This document shows, piece after piece, positions 1 through 9,800 of a stretch of DNA of 64,000 nt. The first letter of the stretch is position 1. Every line of letters starts with the position of its first letter. Origin of the DNA: Endozoicomonas_A sp049275935 (GTDB lineage: Bacteria > Pseudomonadota > Gammaproteobacteria > Pseudomonadales > Endozoicomonadaceae); the NCBI RefSeq assembly GCF_049275935.1, contig NZ_CP184830.1, positions 3,844,001 through 3,908,000 of the forward strand, read 5' to 3'. The position numbers were made by a program, and so were the translations under genes. Below the pieces are notes generated by a model. It was given only the letters and a program-made list of their open reading frames with translations, made no database searches and was not told where the DNA came from.

Positions 1-15
1 AGGTTTATCGAGCTA

Positions 16-42
16 TTCTACAGGCTTCCTGAGTCTGTAGAA
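16..42. terminator. Hairpin at window start, possible terminator of an upstream gene
   Basis: An 8-bp inverted repeat (TTCTACAG at 16-23, CTGTAGAA at 35-42) forms a hairpin with an 11-base loop. No T tract follows, so a terminator role is a guess. The rest of 1-226 is AT-rich leader with no gene that I can support. Confidence 0.3.
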
Positions 43-226
43 CCCCGCAATTCCCACCTCGTTGCCTCCCCTGAAACACGTATTCATGCATCGATAACTG
101 AAAACTGAATGACAGTTTTGATGTGTTTGATTTTTATTTCTTTGTTCTGAAACTATTTAATTTGTCGTAGCGTATATTCAGCCAAGAGGACAATGATTTT
201 TTTCGAATATCAAAGAGGTAAAGCAA

Positions 227-700
227 ATGACCAGAGCAAATCACTTATCTTTAGCTGGAGGCGTATGGGCCAGATTGATCATGGCTCTGACGCTGGTTTT
301 TTCGATGCAGGCTATGGCCGAAGACGAGATTTATACCGGGCTTTTCAGCGACAAGGCTGTCAGTGGCTACGACCCGGTGGCTTATTTTACTGATAGTAAG
401 CCGGTAAAAGGTTCCGATAAATTTTCTACCCGCTATAAAGGGGCTACCTGGTACTTCAGCAGTGAAGAACATAAAAAGCTGTTTCTGGAGTCTCCGGAAA
501 AGTACGCCCCTCAGTATGGCGGCTATTGTGCATGGGCTGTGGCTCAAGGTAAGACTGCCAGTGCTGATCCTCAGCAATGGACCATCGAAGATGGTAAGCT
601 TTACCTGAATTACAATAGTTCCGTTCAGAAAAAATGGCTCAAGGATAAGAAAAACCTGATCAATAAAGCTGATGATAACTGGCCGAAAGTGATCAATTAA
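227..700 (+). CDS. YHS domain-containing exported protein
   Basis: The protein is 157 residues. It has an N-terminal signal-like segment (about residues 13-31, ending AMA) and then a YHS domain core: GYDPVAYF near residue 48, the ATWYFSSEEHKKLF stretch, and YGGYCAWAVAQG near residue 105. Proteins of this type are small exported YHS proteins that may bind metal; the family has no settled function. The ATG at 227 follows AAGAGGTAAAGCAA, a good ribosome binding site. A hairpin follows the stop, so it is probably a single-gene unit. It sits upstream of a DoxX-like gene, but operon membership is doubtful because of the terminator between them. Confidence 0.8.
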   Translation: MTRANHLSLAGGVWARLIMALTLVFSMQAMAEDEIYTGLFSDKAVSGYDPVAYFTDSKPVKGSDKFSTRYKGATWYFSSEEHKKLFLESPEKYAPQYGGYCAWAVAQGKTASADPQQWTIEDGKLYLNYNSSVQKKWLKDKKNLINKADDNWPKVIN

Positions 701-715
701 AGCTTATCAAGTTCC

Positions 716-754
716 GAGTAAAGTCTGGTTCGCTGGCGATCTGAGACTTTACTC
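716..754 (+). terminator. Strong hairpin after the YHS gene
   Basis: A perfect 11-bp stem (GAGTAAAGTCT at 716-726 and AGACTTTACTC at 744-754) lies 16 bases after the YHS stop codon. The sequence after it is only mildly T-rich. Confidence 0.6.
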
Positions 755-837
755 ATCTATCCCATTAGTACGATGAGTCACATCACTTTAAATCGGGTGA
801 AAGGACTTTTAGATTTTTGAGAAATGGAATTGATCCC

Positions 838-1356
838 ATGAAAAAACGCGTGATACAAGTTTTTAGTTGGTTAACTGTCCTCTGGATAGCCAAGGTGTTT
901 CTGTTCTCCCTGCCCTACAAGTTCAGTGGGCATCCGGATACCCGGCATATCTTTGGAACTATTGGTCAGTGGATGCAGGGAGTTATTGGTGTTTCAATGG
1001 GTGAGTGGTTCAGTAGTTACGGTGCTATTGTTGTTGGAGTTGCAGAATTATCCGTCAGTTTGCTGTTGTTCCTGCCTGTCATACTGTTCATTAACAATAA
1101 GTTGAGTCGCAATGAAAGCAAAATCAGCCAGAGTCTGATACACAGTCTCGGGGGGCTGGCAGCGTCTGGTATCATGGTGGGTGCGGTTTTCTTCCACCTT
1201 GCTACACCTCTGGGAATAGAGGTATTGCACCAGGGGAAAAGTGACGGCGGCTCCCTGTTCTATGCCGCTGTATCCATCCTGGTGTTGGGGCTGATCATGG
1301 CGATAGCCAACTTCTCTTTGGTTAAAGAAGAAAAACTGGCAAGATCTAACCCTTAA
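838..1356 (+). CDS. DoxX-like integral membrane protein
   Basis: The protein is 172 residues and almost entirely membrane embedded. Four hydrophobic segments are visible (roughly residues 6-24, 52-78, 98-120 and 136-156), the topology of DoxX/DoxD-type small membrane proteins. The second helix carries a VAELSVSLLLFLP stretch like that of DoxX proteins. Function in this family is poorly defined, with links to quinone or thiol redox and to membrane stress. I prefer the ATG at 838 (MKKRVIQ); an in-frame TTG at 817 would add seven residues. It is followed after 34 bases by the ATP-grasp pair and could be the first gene of that unit. Confidence 0.6.
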   Translation: MKKRVIQVFSWLTVLWIAKVFLFSLPYKFSGHPDTRHIFGTIGQWMQGVIGVSMGEWFSSYGAIVVGVAELSVSLLLFLPVILFINNKLSRNESKISQSLIHSLGGLAASGIMVGAVFFHLATPLGIEVLHQGKSDGGSLFYAAVSILVLGLIMAIANFSLVKEEKLARSNP

Positions 1357-1390
1357 CTCACCGGAGACACTAAATCTGGAAGTGATCATT

Positions 1391-2245
1391 ATGATAGTTC
1401 GTACGTTGCTGGTTTTGGGATTTATCTGGCACGCCTTGAGACAAAGAGTAAAGCCCTGGCTGTTTTTTCAGTTGAATGCCGATTACTTCAATGACGCCAA
1501 AGGACTGTACTCGAAACTTGATATGGATGAGTCCATTCCCAGACGGTGGCGCCTGAAACAGAGCCTGGATACTGATGGTATAAGGCCGGAGCAATACCCG
1601 GTTTTTCTGAAACCTGAATGGGGACAGAACTCCGCCGGGGTTATACGGGTCGATAATGAAATTCAGTTGGAGGCCGCAAGAGCGAATCGCATTCAGGACA
1701 GTGTGCCCTATCTGATTCAGGAAGGTGCCCAGGGGAAAAGAGAGTTTGAAGTGTTTGTGATTTGCTCCCCGGATTCCACAAAGTGCCTTAGAACACTGTC
1801 CGTAACCCAGGTTCTGAATACCAGCAACGATGAACATCCTGTCAATGGTATCTACAACAGCGAAACGTTTTATCTGGACAAAACCCACGAGCTGGATAGA
1901 AAACAGGCCGATCAGCTGGCTATGCATTTGAGTGAGACCGGGCCGTTCAGAATGGCTCGCTATGGTATTCGGGCAGACAGCATCGAAGCGCTGGTTGAAG
2001 GAGAGTTCAAAATTTTTGAAATCAATCTCTTCCTGCCAATGCCTCTGGTGTTGTTAAGCAAGAATCTGGGGGCTTTCGAGAAGTTGCGGCTGATAGGTCA
2101 GTTGACCGGTCAACTGGCGCAGGTGACCGGTGAAATTCCAGAAGCCCGTAAACGGAAATCTATTTTCTTCAGGAAGCTGTTTTACCTGAACCGGCTGAAT
2201 TTTAAAAAGCTGCCAGCCAAGACCGAAGAGGAGATGGTGCTGTGA
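1391..2245 (+). CDS. ATP-grasp ligase-like protein, first of a pair
   Basis: The protein is 284 residues. It shows ATP-grasp features: the nucleotide-binding lysine in VFLKPEWGQNSAG (near residue 80), the adenine-strand region YLIQEGAQGKREFEVFV, and the metal-binding Glu/Asn in KIFEINLFLPMP (near residue 215). A hydrophobic start (MIVRTLLVLGFIWHAL) suggests membrane association. ATP-grasp enzymes join a carboxylate to an amine or thiol through an acyl phosphate. The substrate cannot be told from sequence. GGAAG at 1378-1382 is 8-9 bases from the ATG at 1391, which I prefer over the GTG at 1382. The stop overlaps the start of the second ATP-grasp gene by 4 bases, so the two are translationally coupled. 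Confidence 0.7.
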   Translation: MIVRTLLVLGFIWHALRQRVKPWLFFQLNADYFNDAKGLYSKLDMDESIPRRWRLKQSLDTDGIRPEQYPVFLKPEWGQNSAGVIRVDNEIQLEAARANRIQDSVPYLIQEGAQGKREFEVFVICSPDSTKCLRTLSVTQVLNTSNDEHPVNGIYNSETFYLDKTHELDRKQADQLAMHLSETGPFRMARYGIRADSIEALVEGEFKIFEINLFLPMPLVLLSKNLGAFEKLRLIGQLTGQLAQVTGEIPEARKRKSIFFRKLFYLNRLNFKKLPAKTEEEMVL

Positions 2246-3150
2246 AATTTATCAGGAAAGCGGTTTACAGCTACATCAGCCAGAAATTTATGAATGGTTG
2301 CACTCAGTACAACTCTCTGGAAGTTCGCAAGAGCTGTCGTTCAAAAGCTCAGGCAAGAGCGGCATTCAATAAAAATGATATTCCCCATGCCCGTGGTGAG
2401 ATTTTCATTAATCCATGGAAGGCTATTCGCTTTGCCAGGCAGCATGGCTTTCCTTTGGTGGTTAAGCCTAATGTCGGCGGTTTCTCACGAGGCAGCTATT
2501 TTCCCATTCGCAACTATCGGGAGTTATGGAAAGCGGCTTTGCTGGCCAAAATCTGGTGGCCTGCCAGTGTTGTAGAGCAGTATCTGGAAGGAAAAAACTA
2601 TCGGGTTCTGGTGGCGAACGGTGAAGTGGTGTCTGTGATTCAGCGTTATGCTCCTTTTGTTATCGGAAATGGTGAGGACTCGATCAGCACCCTGATCGAT
2701 CAGGAGAATACTATTCGAAAGGAGATGGGGCTTCTGGATTGCATGTACCCGCTTCAGAAAAGTGAACAAACCAGAAACTATTTAGCGAGACAGGGCTTTG
2801 ATCTGAATTCCGTTCCGGCTGATCAGGAGCAGGTAAAGCTGTTCCATCGAATTGCCCTGGCACCCGGCGGTGTTATTGAAACCATTCCGGCCACTAATCT
2901 GGCCAGAGAGAATATACGACTGATGGAAAAAGTGCTGGCTACTTTCGATGCCAATATTCTCGGTATCGATGTCATCATGGAAAAAGGCATAGAGCATAGT
3001 CATAAAGATCAGAAATGCATCCTTTTGGAGGTGAACTCTCGTCCTTACGTGAAAATGCACGACTACCCCAGATATGGAGAAAAAGAAGATATCTCCGGGG
3101 TGTTTGAGGAACTGAATAAACTCCAGATCGCTCAGACTGATATTTTCTGA
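2242..3150 (+). CDS. ATP-grasp ligase, cyanophycin synthetase/GshAB-like
   Basis: The protein is 302 residues and is a clear ATP-grasp domain of the type in the centre of cyanophycin synthetase and bifunctional GshAB. Seen in order: a K-A-x-A start followed by NDIPHARGEIF, FPLVVKPNVGGFSRG (phosphate-binding lysine and glycine loop, near residue 75), VVEQYLEGKNYRVLVANG (near residue 115), FVIGNGEDSI, and ILLEVNSRPYVKMHD (metal ligands, near residue 265). It starts at a GTG overlapping the previous stop. It lacks the Mur-ligase domain of cyanophycin synthetase, so polymer synthesis is unlikely. Paired with another ATP-grasp protein and an exporter, it more probably makes a small peptide-like product. 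Confidence 0.8.
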   Translation: MKFIRKAVYSYISQKFMNGCTQYNSLEVRKSCRSKAQARAAFNKNDIPHARGEIFINPWKAIRFARQHGFPLVVKPNVGGFSRGSYFPIRNYRELWKAALLAKIWWPASVVEQYLEGKNYRVLVANGEVVSVIQRYAPFVIGNGEDSISTLIDQENTIRKEMGLLDCMYPLQKSEQTRNYLARQGFDLNSVPADQEQVKLFHRIALAPGGVIETIPATNLARENIRLMEKVLATFDANILGIDVIMEKGIEHSHKDQKCILLEVNSRPYVKMHDYPRYGEKEDISGVFEELNKLQIAQTDIF

Positions 3151-3166
3151 GACAGAGGAGACTGGA

Positions 3167-4387
3167 GTGCATTACTTTTTTCAGTTCTCAGGTATTCACG
3201 CATTTCTGGTCGGTCTGTTGCCGTTCTTTATGCCCACTCTGTTATGGCAACAGGGTTATAGTCTGACCGAAATAGCTGTATTTATTGCCCTGTCCGGTTT
3301 GGCTTATCTTTTTACCCTGTGGGTTTGGGAAAACCTGAGATCTGGAAAAGGCAGCGTCTGGGCCGTAAGGGCTTCGTTTTTGACTGAGGTCCTGCTGGTG
3401 GCGGGACTGTTTTTCTTTCAACAACAAGCAGACAGCGGAGCCACAGGACTTATTCTGCTGGCCATTCTGAATGGTATTTATGGCTGTTTCTATTGGATGG
3501 CTCAACGTCTGCTGTTCAAATCCATCAGTCATAATCGGAATTCCGGTCAGCACTTTGGCAACTTCCAGATATTGGTAGCAGTGATGCTTAAAATCGGCAT
3601 AGTGGCGGGTGCATTTCTGTTGGAGCAATCGAGTTACTGGATTCTGTTTCTACTCAGCGCACTGATCTCAACTGCAGGTGTTGCTCAAACTTTCAAAACG
3701 AAGGTGGCTGTTGCAATCAACACAGCGTTTTCGGCACCGGCTGCCCGTGTCTCTGAAGTGCTCCGATTTCGTGATAGTTTTGGCTCCTGCGGGGTGTTTT
3801 TTGTAGATGGACTGTTTCTTTTTCTGGAAAGTTATTTCTGGACTCTCTCACTCTATTTTATCAACAGAGAAAGTCTGCTTGAGCTGGGTGGAATGATGGT
3901 GATTCTGGCAATCGCAGTCGCTGCCCTGTTTAAACTGATACAGACTTTTATTGACCGTATGTCCGCTATCCGTCTTTTCCGGTGGGCCATATTTCTTTAT
4001 GCATTCAGCTGGCTGCTCAGGGGAATGGTCGATGAAACGCTCTCAACACAGCAGCAGTATGCATTTATTCTCGTCATTGCTTTCCTGACCAGCCTGTTCC
4101 GTTTGTCATTCAACAAAGTGTTTTTTGATCGTTCCGATAAAACGGATACCCATACCTACCTTTTACTGAAAAGTTACTGCTCGCAACTGGGTGTCGCTGT
4201 TTTGTTTATTGTTACAGCTCTGTTCTTGCATCAGGGAAAAGCCGCTCTGGAGGCACTTCAGGCTGTGTACTTTGTTTCATCCATTTTAGCTTTGGTTTAT
4301 TTCCGCTATAGCTGGCAGGCCGGAACTGTCAGGGTAGATAGAGAAGCCATGAGCGGAAAAAATAATTTTCTGATAAAAACTCGATAG
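3167..4387 (+). CDS. MFS family transporter
   Basis: The protein is 406 residues with about twelve hydrophobic segments spread over the full length, as in major facilitator transporters. The start is GTG at 3167, six bases after AGAGGAG. It begins 16 bases after the second ATP-grasp gene, so it belongs to the same operon. By position it is the best candidate to export, or import, the compound handled by the ligase pair. No substrate-specific motif is recognisable. Confidence 0.75.
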   Translation: MHYFFQFSGIHAFLVGLLPFFMPTLLWQQGYSLTEIAVFIALSGLAYLFTLWVWENLRSGKGSVWAVRASFLTEVLLVAGLFFFQQQADSGATGLILLAILNGIYGCFYWMAQRLLFKSISHNRNSGQHFGNFQILVAVMLKIGIVAGAFLLEQSSYWILFLLSALISTAGVAQTFKTKVAVAINTAFSAPAARVSEVLRFRDSFGSCGVFFVDGLFLFLESYFWTLSLYFINRESLLELGGMMVILAIAVAALFKLIQTFIDRMSAIRLFRWAIFLYAFSWLLRGMVDETLSTQQQYAFILVIAFLTSLFRLSFNKVFFDRSDKTDTHTYLLLKSYCSQLGVAVLFIVTALFLHQGKAALEALQAVYFVSSILALVYFRYSWQAGTVRVDREAMSGKNNFLIKTR

Positions 4388-4415
4388 ACAGTTAAGAGAA
4401 AAGGATATTTTTATC

Positions 4416-4946
4416 ATGCGTAATGATTTTGAGCGGATACTCCGGGGCAATCAGGAAACAGTTGAACAGATGATCGGTTTTGTTTCTGGTTTGAGCGCTG
4501 ATGATTACCGATTCAGGGACTCCGATCTTTTCCAAAGTACCGTCGGGCAGCACTTGCGTCATGTTCTGGATCTGTATGAAGCTATCCGTTCTTCTTCTGA
4601 CAAATCGGTAGATTATGATCTCAGACGTCGGGGGCTGTTGCTGGAGCATGAAAAGAATGCGGGTCTGGCAGAGTTAAAAGATTTGCAGCAATGGTTAAAG
4701 GCGCTGAAAGCAGGGGATCTGGATTTAGATGTTGAAATCAAAACCGAGGTACTTTTGTCAGAAAGCAGCAGCGTGCGATTAAAATCCACCCTGGGAAGGG
4801 AGCTGGTCTTTGCTAGCAGTCATCTGACTCACCATCTGGCAATGATGGCGACGATCGCAAAAGTAGCAGGTAACAAAATCGACCCTTCCGTGGGTATGGC
4901 ACCAGCGACGTCCAGTTTTAACCGGGGTCAGGTGGTGGCTTCCTGA
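4416..4946 (+). CDS. DinB/YfiT-like metal-binding protein
   Basis: The protein is 176 residues and mostly helical. Three histidine positions match the DinB-fold metal triad: VGQHLRHVLDLYEA near residue 48, and SSHLTHHLAMMATIA near residues 135-142. DinB-fold proteins include thiol-dependent S-transferases (bacillithiol, mycothiol) and hydrolases. It lies 28 bases after the MFS gene and probably closes the operon. Its last 19 bases overlap the end of rsuA on the other strand. A thiol-transferase role beside peptide ligases would fit, but this is only inference. Confidence 0.7.
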   Translation: MRNDFERILRGNQETVEQMIGFVSGLSADDYRFRDSDLFQSTVGQHLRHVLDLYEAIRSSSDKSVDYDLRRRGLLLEHEKNAGLAELKDLQQWLKALKAGDLDLDVEIKTEVLLSESSSVRLKSTLGRELVFASSHLTHHLAMMATIAKVAGNKIDPSVGMAPATSSFNRGQVVAS

Positions 4947-5644
4947 ACGGAGTGGATTTCGTTTTCAGTCAGATAGCGCCACTCACCCGTTTTCAGATCA
5001 GGGTCGAGCGTGATAGAGCCAATCTGTTCCCGATGAAGGGCCGTTACACGATTACCCAGAGCCGCAAACATGCGCTTGACCTGGTGGTACTTGCCTTCAT
5101 GTATCGTCAGCAGTACTTCCTGATCAGAAATAAATTCGAGTTGCGCGGGGCGGGTTGGCTTTTTCTCCCCATGCAGCTGGACACCCTGCGCAAACTGTTC
5201 GATGGCTGACTGATCCAGAGGCGAGGCCAGTTCTACCCGGTAACGTTTTCCGCACTTTTTAACCGGTGACGTGATTTTGTGAGACCACTGACCGTCGTCT
5301 GTAATCAGTACCAGCCCAGTGGTGTCGACATCCAGCCGACCGGCAATCCTGAGACGATCGGATTTAATGACATCCAGCAGATTAATAACGGATGGATACA
5401 TCTCGGCTCTTGTTCCTGAGGGCGTTGCACAAAGGGTATCCAGCGGTTTGTAGAGCATAATGTAACGAAATCCCACCAGAGTGAGTGGTGCTCCATCCAG
5501 AAGAACTTCAGCATCGTCAGAAACCTTGCAGGCAGGCTCTTTGACGACGGTACCCTCCACGGTCACCGACCCGGTTTTCAAAAGCCTTTTGCTTTCTGAG
5601 CGGCTCAGTTCGGTGCTTTCACAAAGAAATTTGTCGAGTCTCAC
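4928..5644 (-). CDS. rsuA: 16S rRNA pseudouridine(516) synthase
   Basis: The protein is 238 residues, close to the usual RsuA length. It has an N-terminal S4 RNA-binding domain (MRLDKFLCESTELSRSES) and the RsuA catalytic motif GRLDVDTTGLVLITDDG, whose Asp (near residue 104) attacks the uridine. The LYKPLDTLCA motif and the C-terminal KYHQVKRMFAALGNRV also match the family. It isomerises U516 of 16S rRNA during small-subunit assembly. It is the second gene after a DUF2057 gene, whose stop overlaps its start by 4 bases. Confidence 0.92.
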   Translation of the reverse strand: MRLDKFLCESTELSRSESKRLLKTGSVTVEGTVVKEPACKVSDDAEVLLDGAPLTLVGFRYIMLYKPLDTLCATPSGTRAEMYPSVINLLDVIKSDRLRIAGRLDVDTTGLVLITDDGQWSHKITSPVKKCGKRYRVELASPLDQSAIEQFAQGVQLHGEKKPTRPAQLEFISDQEVLLTIHEGKYHQVKRMFAALGNRVTALHREQIGSITLDPDLKTGEWRYLTENEIHSVQEATT

Positions 5645-6420
5645 TGGCTGACCTGTTCCCGGGCCCAGTTGACGAAGGTCTTCCGGGTTTTCGGATCGGC
5701 TTTTTCAAACCAGTAACGCAGCATGCTGGCACTTATATTGGCCTCGTCACTTTTATTGGCAGCAGAGCCATAGATTTCCTCATTCTGAGTCGCATTGGCA
5801 AAGCCTGTGTTTGTCTCTGCGAAGACACCCATACCTGAAAATTCGCTGGCCGCTGCAGGGCTGTCGCTACGATTAAACTTTTGGACGTCTGCTGCATAGT
5901 TGCGGCCGAACTGGATACCCTTGCTGGGCAGAATAGCAAATTCATAGGGAACGGCTTCGCCCTTGGCATCCTTCAATGAAATCTTGCCGGTGGGGTTGTT
6001 GTTGATAGCTTCGGCCTGACGAATGTCTCTCAGGTCGGGAACATCAATGCTGTAGTGCTTGCCAGCTGCTGGATGGAAGGTCAGGACAAAAGGTTTGGAA
6101 GTAAAGCGAGTTCGGTCCCCGCCGTTAGTGACGGTATCAGATAACTGGAAAACAATCTGATGGCGCACATTGGTAAGAGAAATGGGCTTGTTAGCCTCCA
6201 CTTTGAAGTCGAGGTCTTTGACATTGGTGCCGTCAAGAACCAGTAACTCAGATTTGGCCGGTATCTGCAGGGTGGCCTGTTCTGCTCTGGATTCAGCCGC
6301 TGAGACTGAAGCGACCATGAAAAAGCCAAGAGTTGACGCCAGGAGTCTGTTTAGCCATGTGCGATGATGCAGTCTTGAGCGCTCAGAGAGGCTGAAAAAG
6401 TCGTTTAAAAGAGAGCGCAT
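5641..6420 (-). CDS. DUF2057 family exported protein (YccT-like)
   Basis: The protein is 259 residues. After an arginine-rich start there is a signal peptide (LLASTLGFFMVASVSAAES, about residues 27-45). The mature part begins with the family signature LLVLDGTNV and continues with LTNVRHQIVFQL and KPFVLTF strands. DUF2057 members such as E. coli YccT are periplasmic; YccT is linked to restraint of curli assembly. The ATG at 6420 is preceded by AAGGGG, while the upstream TTG at 6438 has no site. The gene overlaps rsuA by 4 bases, so the two are probably co-transcribed. Confidence 0.75.
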   Translation of the reverse strand: MRSLLNDFFSLSERSRLHHRTWLNRLLASTLGFFMVASVSAAESRAEQATLQIPAKSELLVLDGTNVKDLDFKVEANKPISLTNVRHQIVFQLSDTVTNGGDRTRFTSKPFVLTFHPAAGKHYSIDVPDLRDIRQAEAINNNPTGKISLKDAKGEAVPYEFAILPSKGIQFGRNYAADVQKFNRSDSPAAASEFSGMGVFAETNTGFANATQNEEIYGSAANKSDEANISASMLRYWFEKADPKTRKTFVNWAREQVSQ

Positions 6421-6568
6421 AGATATCCCCTTATGCAACTTATATTAATGAGGGTAAGAAAAGCGCTACAACATGCCGGACTCAGGGTTTAAAAGCAAGT
6501 GGCTTTTGGGAGGCGGAACTCTGCTCAGCCGGTTTGCTGCGGCGATGTGACGACTATTCGCTACCGAA

Positions 6569-6709
6569 CGACTGCATGGATGCAGGAGCTAGAGCAACGC
6601 AGGAGCAGTTGCCGCCGACTGCATGGATGCAGGAGCTAGAGCAACGCAGGAGCAGTTGCCGCCGACTGCATGGATGCAGGAGCTAGAGCAACGCAGGAGC
6701 AGTTGCCGC
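6569..6709. repeat. Three perfect tandem copies of a 47-bp unit
   Basis: The unit starting CGACTGCATGGATGCAGGAG occurs at 6569-6615, 6616-6662 and 6663-6709 with no mismatch that I can see. Each unit contains the small palindrome CTGCAT-GG-ATGCAG. The period is not a multiple of three and no long frame crosses it, so it is not a protein repeat. It lies in the 474-base gap between the DUF2057 gene and the 1143-residue orphan. Confidence 0.95.
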
Positions 6710-6711
6710 GC

Positions 6712-6739
6712 AGGGCAGTCTATTCTTGGTCAGGCTCCT
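6712..6739. repeat. 28-bp dispersed repeat copy, next to the tandem repeat
   Basis: This 28-base stretch, beginning AGGGCAGTCTATTC, matches the reverse complement of 26438-26465 with one mismatch. There it forms one end of a palindromic intergenic element. It directly abuts the tandem array here. Confidence 0.7.
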
Positions 6740-6894
6740 GTTGGTGGCAGACCTTACTCGCAAGTCTTTAATCCTTGAGGGGCGAGTGCAATTAAGTCCA
6801 TGGAACCAAATCAACATAATGATGTCAAAATAGTATGTGCCTGATTATTACATGCGGTTATTTAATTAATGATTGTTTGGTTTAAGTATCTATT

Positions 6895-9800
6895 ATGCAA
6901 AATATCGAAAACACTTCTGCTCCGCCTTTTTACCCGCAGCCTGACCCTGAAGAATGCAACACTCAGCGCTGCTCAGAAGGACTGGAGGACATAGGCTCAA
7001 CGACTGCAATAAATCCAGAGTCTCAATTCCAGAGCAGTGATCAAAGCAATGATCCGGCATACTGCAAACCCAGTGGTTTTCCACTATCTGAAAGACAGGC
7101 TGCGATCAGATCAGTAGAACAAAAGTACCATACACCTGATTTGACATCAGCTATTGACCAAGGCCAGCCGGAGCAGTCATCAGCCTGCCTTTCTCCCCTC
7201 GAAGTTCTCCTGGGGCCTCTGCCTGATGACATCATTCTGGATACTCTTCCTTGTTTTCACAAAGCACCGTCCTCACCTTCTGAAGAAATTACGATAGAGG
7301 ATGTCCAAAACTTCAGGCAGGAATTACTCAAATTTCAAATGAAACTTGATCAAGAGTTTTTTGATAGAAAATTTCTTGATACAGATGCTCTGCAGTTCCA
7401 TAGCTTAATCTACAATAGACTGGCTTTGCTCAAGCGTCTCGCTAATAAATATCAGGTACTCAAGGAGAGTTCATACAAAATTGTTGATTGGTTTAACACA
7501 ATAAAATTGGCTGACAAAAGCCAATATGTCCTATTGTCCAAACAGCTGTTTTTGAGCGATGACATGAGTAACGTAACACGGCAGCTGGTCCAGAACTATC
7601 GTGTTCTCGGGAAAATGCTATGTCTATGGTCCCCCAAGGATACTTCCCCGGGCCAGCAATCAATCAGCTTTCTGAGTGAGTCTATTGTATGCCATTTGTC
7701 CTGTATCTATAGTTTTGTGGAGAGCATGATAAGACATGCTGATTTCAGAAGAAATATTGCTCTTCGAGCGCCAGTTGAACCAAAAATCAGGAAGCACCAC
7801 TCAATTTTGCATGCGCCCCCCCGGAAACGATCTAACTCTGTGGCATCTGAGTCTCGCAGACTCAGTGAAGGGATAAGCAATCTGCTCACTACCGTTGCTT
7901 CGGCAACATTGGAAATCCAGAGCAAGAAAGATTCTCAAGATATCGTGAAAATCGCCTCTGGATGTCTTTTCAGTTCAATTGATCGATACAGGAATGAAGG
8001 GTACGATCAGGAATTCCAACCCGTCTGCGTTGACAAAAAGATGATTGCTCAGCATTTATTCTGTGCAGAGCTATTCCATGCAGCGTTAATGTCAGAACGA
8101 TGGGATGTTATTAATAAGGTTTGTGAAACAACCAGTCGAATCGTTTTCCATAACGACTATTCACTGGAAAAAGTTATTCAAGGGCTTAAAAAAGACAATA
8201 CGAAAGGAATCAACATTGAAAGCTGGCATGATGGTCTTAATGAATATTCACAAACCCGATGCTATCCCCTGAACCGTTATTTCGAACTTGGGATTGAAGC
8301 TTCTTCTATCTACCTGAGTACCCTGCTTGCTCACAAGGAGAGTGTCACTGAGAACCAGTCACCATTAATAAAGATAAAGAAGACAGAAGAGCTGCAACAC
8401 ATATTTAATGTTCTGAGCCCATGGGCAACCCAGTTGCAGGAGCTTGGCTTATTGACCAATGAAGCCGTGGAATCCTGTAAATACCATCATCGATTATCAC
8501 TCGCCAAGCTAAGAATACAGACTCTGACCAACAATCACGAGGTGGCTATCAGAAATAGCTTTAATGAGGTCAAAAAAGTTATCGTGCAAGGTACCGCCAC
8601 GGATGGGATAACAAATGACAATCCGCAACAGCTTCCTGAATCCCTGAAATCCCTGTTGGCACAGACTCTGATCCAGAATAATGATATTTTAAAGCTCATA
8701 AACAAAGAGTGCGATATCTATAATCCAGGCATTAACATCACAGAACTAGACAGGAAATCCTGTGAATGGCTAATCAATATTTTTGCAAACATTGCCCAAT
8801 CACCACACAGTGAATTGCTCCTGACGTTCTCCCACTGCAGTTATTACTGTGCAATGCTCATTGAGCATATTTGTGAATGCGCTTCAATTTTCAGTGATCT
8901 GGAGGGCTGCATTACAAGCATTCAAACAAGTGATCCGTCGTCCTCGCTTAAGGAGACCAAAGAGAAATGGAAAGAAAAAATCAAAGCAAATGCTTCCGGG
9001 ATTAAAGAGAAAATTGATCAATTTGACAAGATCAATCAAAACATCCAAACCTGTTTCAGAGATGCTTTCAGGCAATTGAACAAAATCAGAGAGCAAGTTA
9101 TTACTGGGCAAGACAAATGTCTGAAGATTGTCCTGTTCGAGTCAATCAAAGCTACTTTATACCATGGCTTACGACAACTTCAGCATTTGAATACGGGGCT
9201 TGTTACCGTTAGCAGTAAACGTATCGATATTCTCAAAAGTGAATTTCCCACTATTGCCAACCTTGAGCAGGCTACAGTCAGTTGCAGGAAGAAAATTAAC
9301 AAAAATATTGCTTTCATAGCAGGTTGCGTAAAAGATCTGGATAATTCCAAAGAGCTATCACTAGTGAAAATCACTGGCAATAATGAACCGAATCCAGTTC
9401 ATTTTAAAAATGGCCGATTTAACAAACAAGCCAGCAAAAAGCCTGATACTCTGGCAAATTTTGTCGTGAATACATTTTTCAGGGTAGATACTCAGGAGAC
9501 TCTCGAGACAAGAGCTTATTTTCATGAGCAAATAGCCAGCGAAGTACAGGCGCTGAATCATAACAATAAGCCTGTGGTATATCTGGGAAGCCGTGCCTAT
9601 CAGACGCAGGTTCAGTCACGCTGGGGGAGCCAGGCATTAAAACGGGTAACCGGTAGCGATCTGTTACCGGGCGAAATATCCCGGGAAATTATTGAGCGCT
9701 CAGTCACGCCAAGGGATACAGATCTTTTAGTACTTAACAAAGAGCAATTCAGTGAGATCATAGGGAGACTCTATAACCGGCTGGAGGAAGCTGCCCGGGC

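Noticed and set aside
193..393. Short frame overlapping the start of the YHS gene
   Set aside because: It overlaps a clear YHS-domain gene in another frame and has no sensible composition.
6569..6709. Possible CRISPR array
   Set aside because: The copies are head-to-tail without spacers between them, and no cas gene is present.
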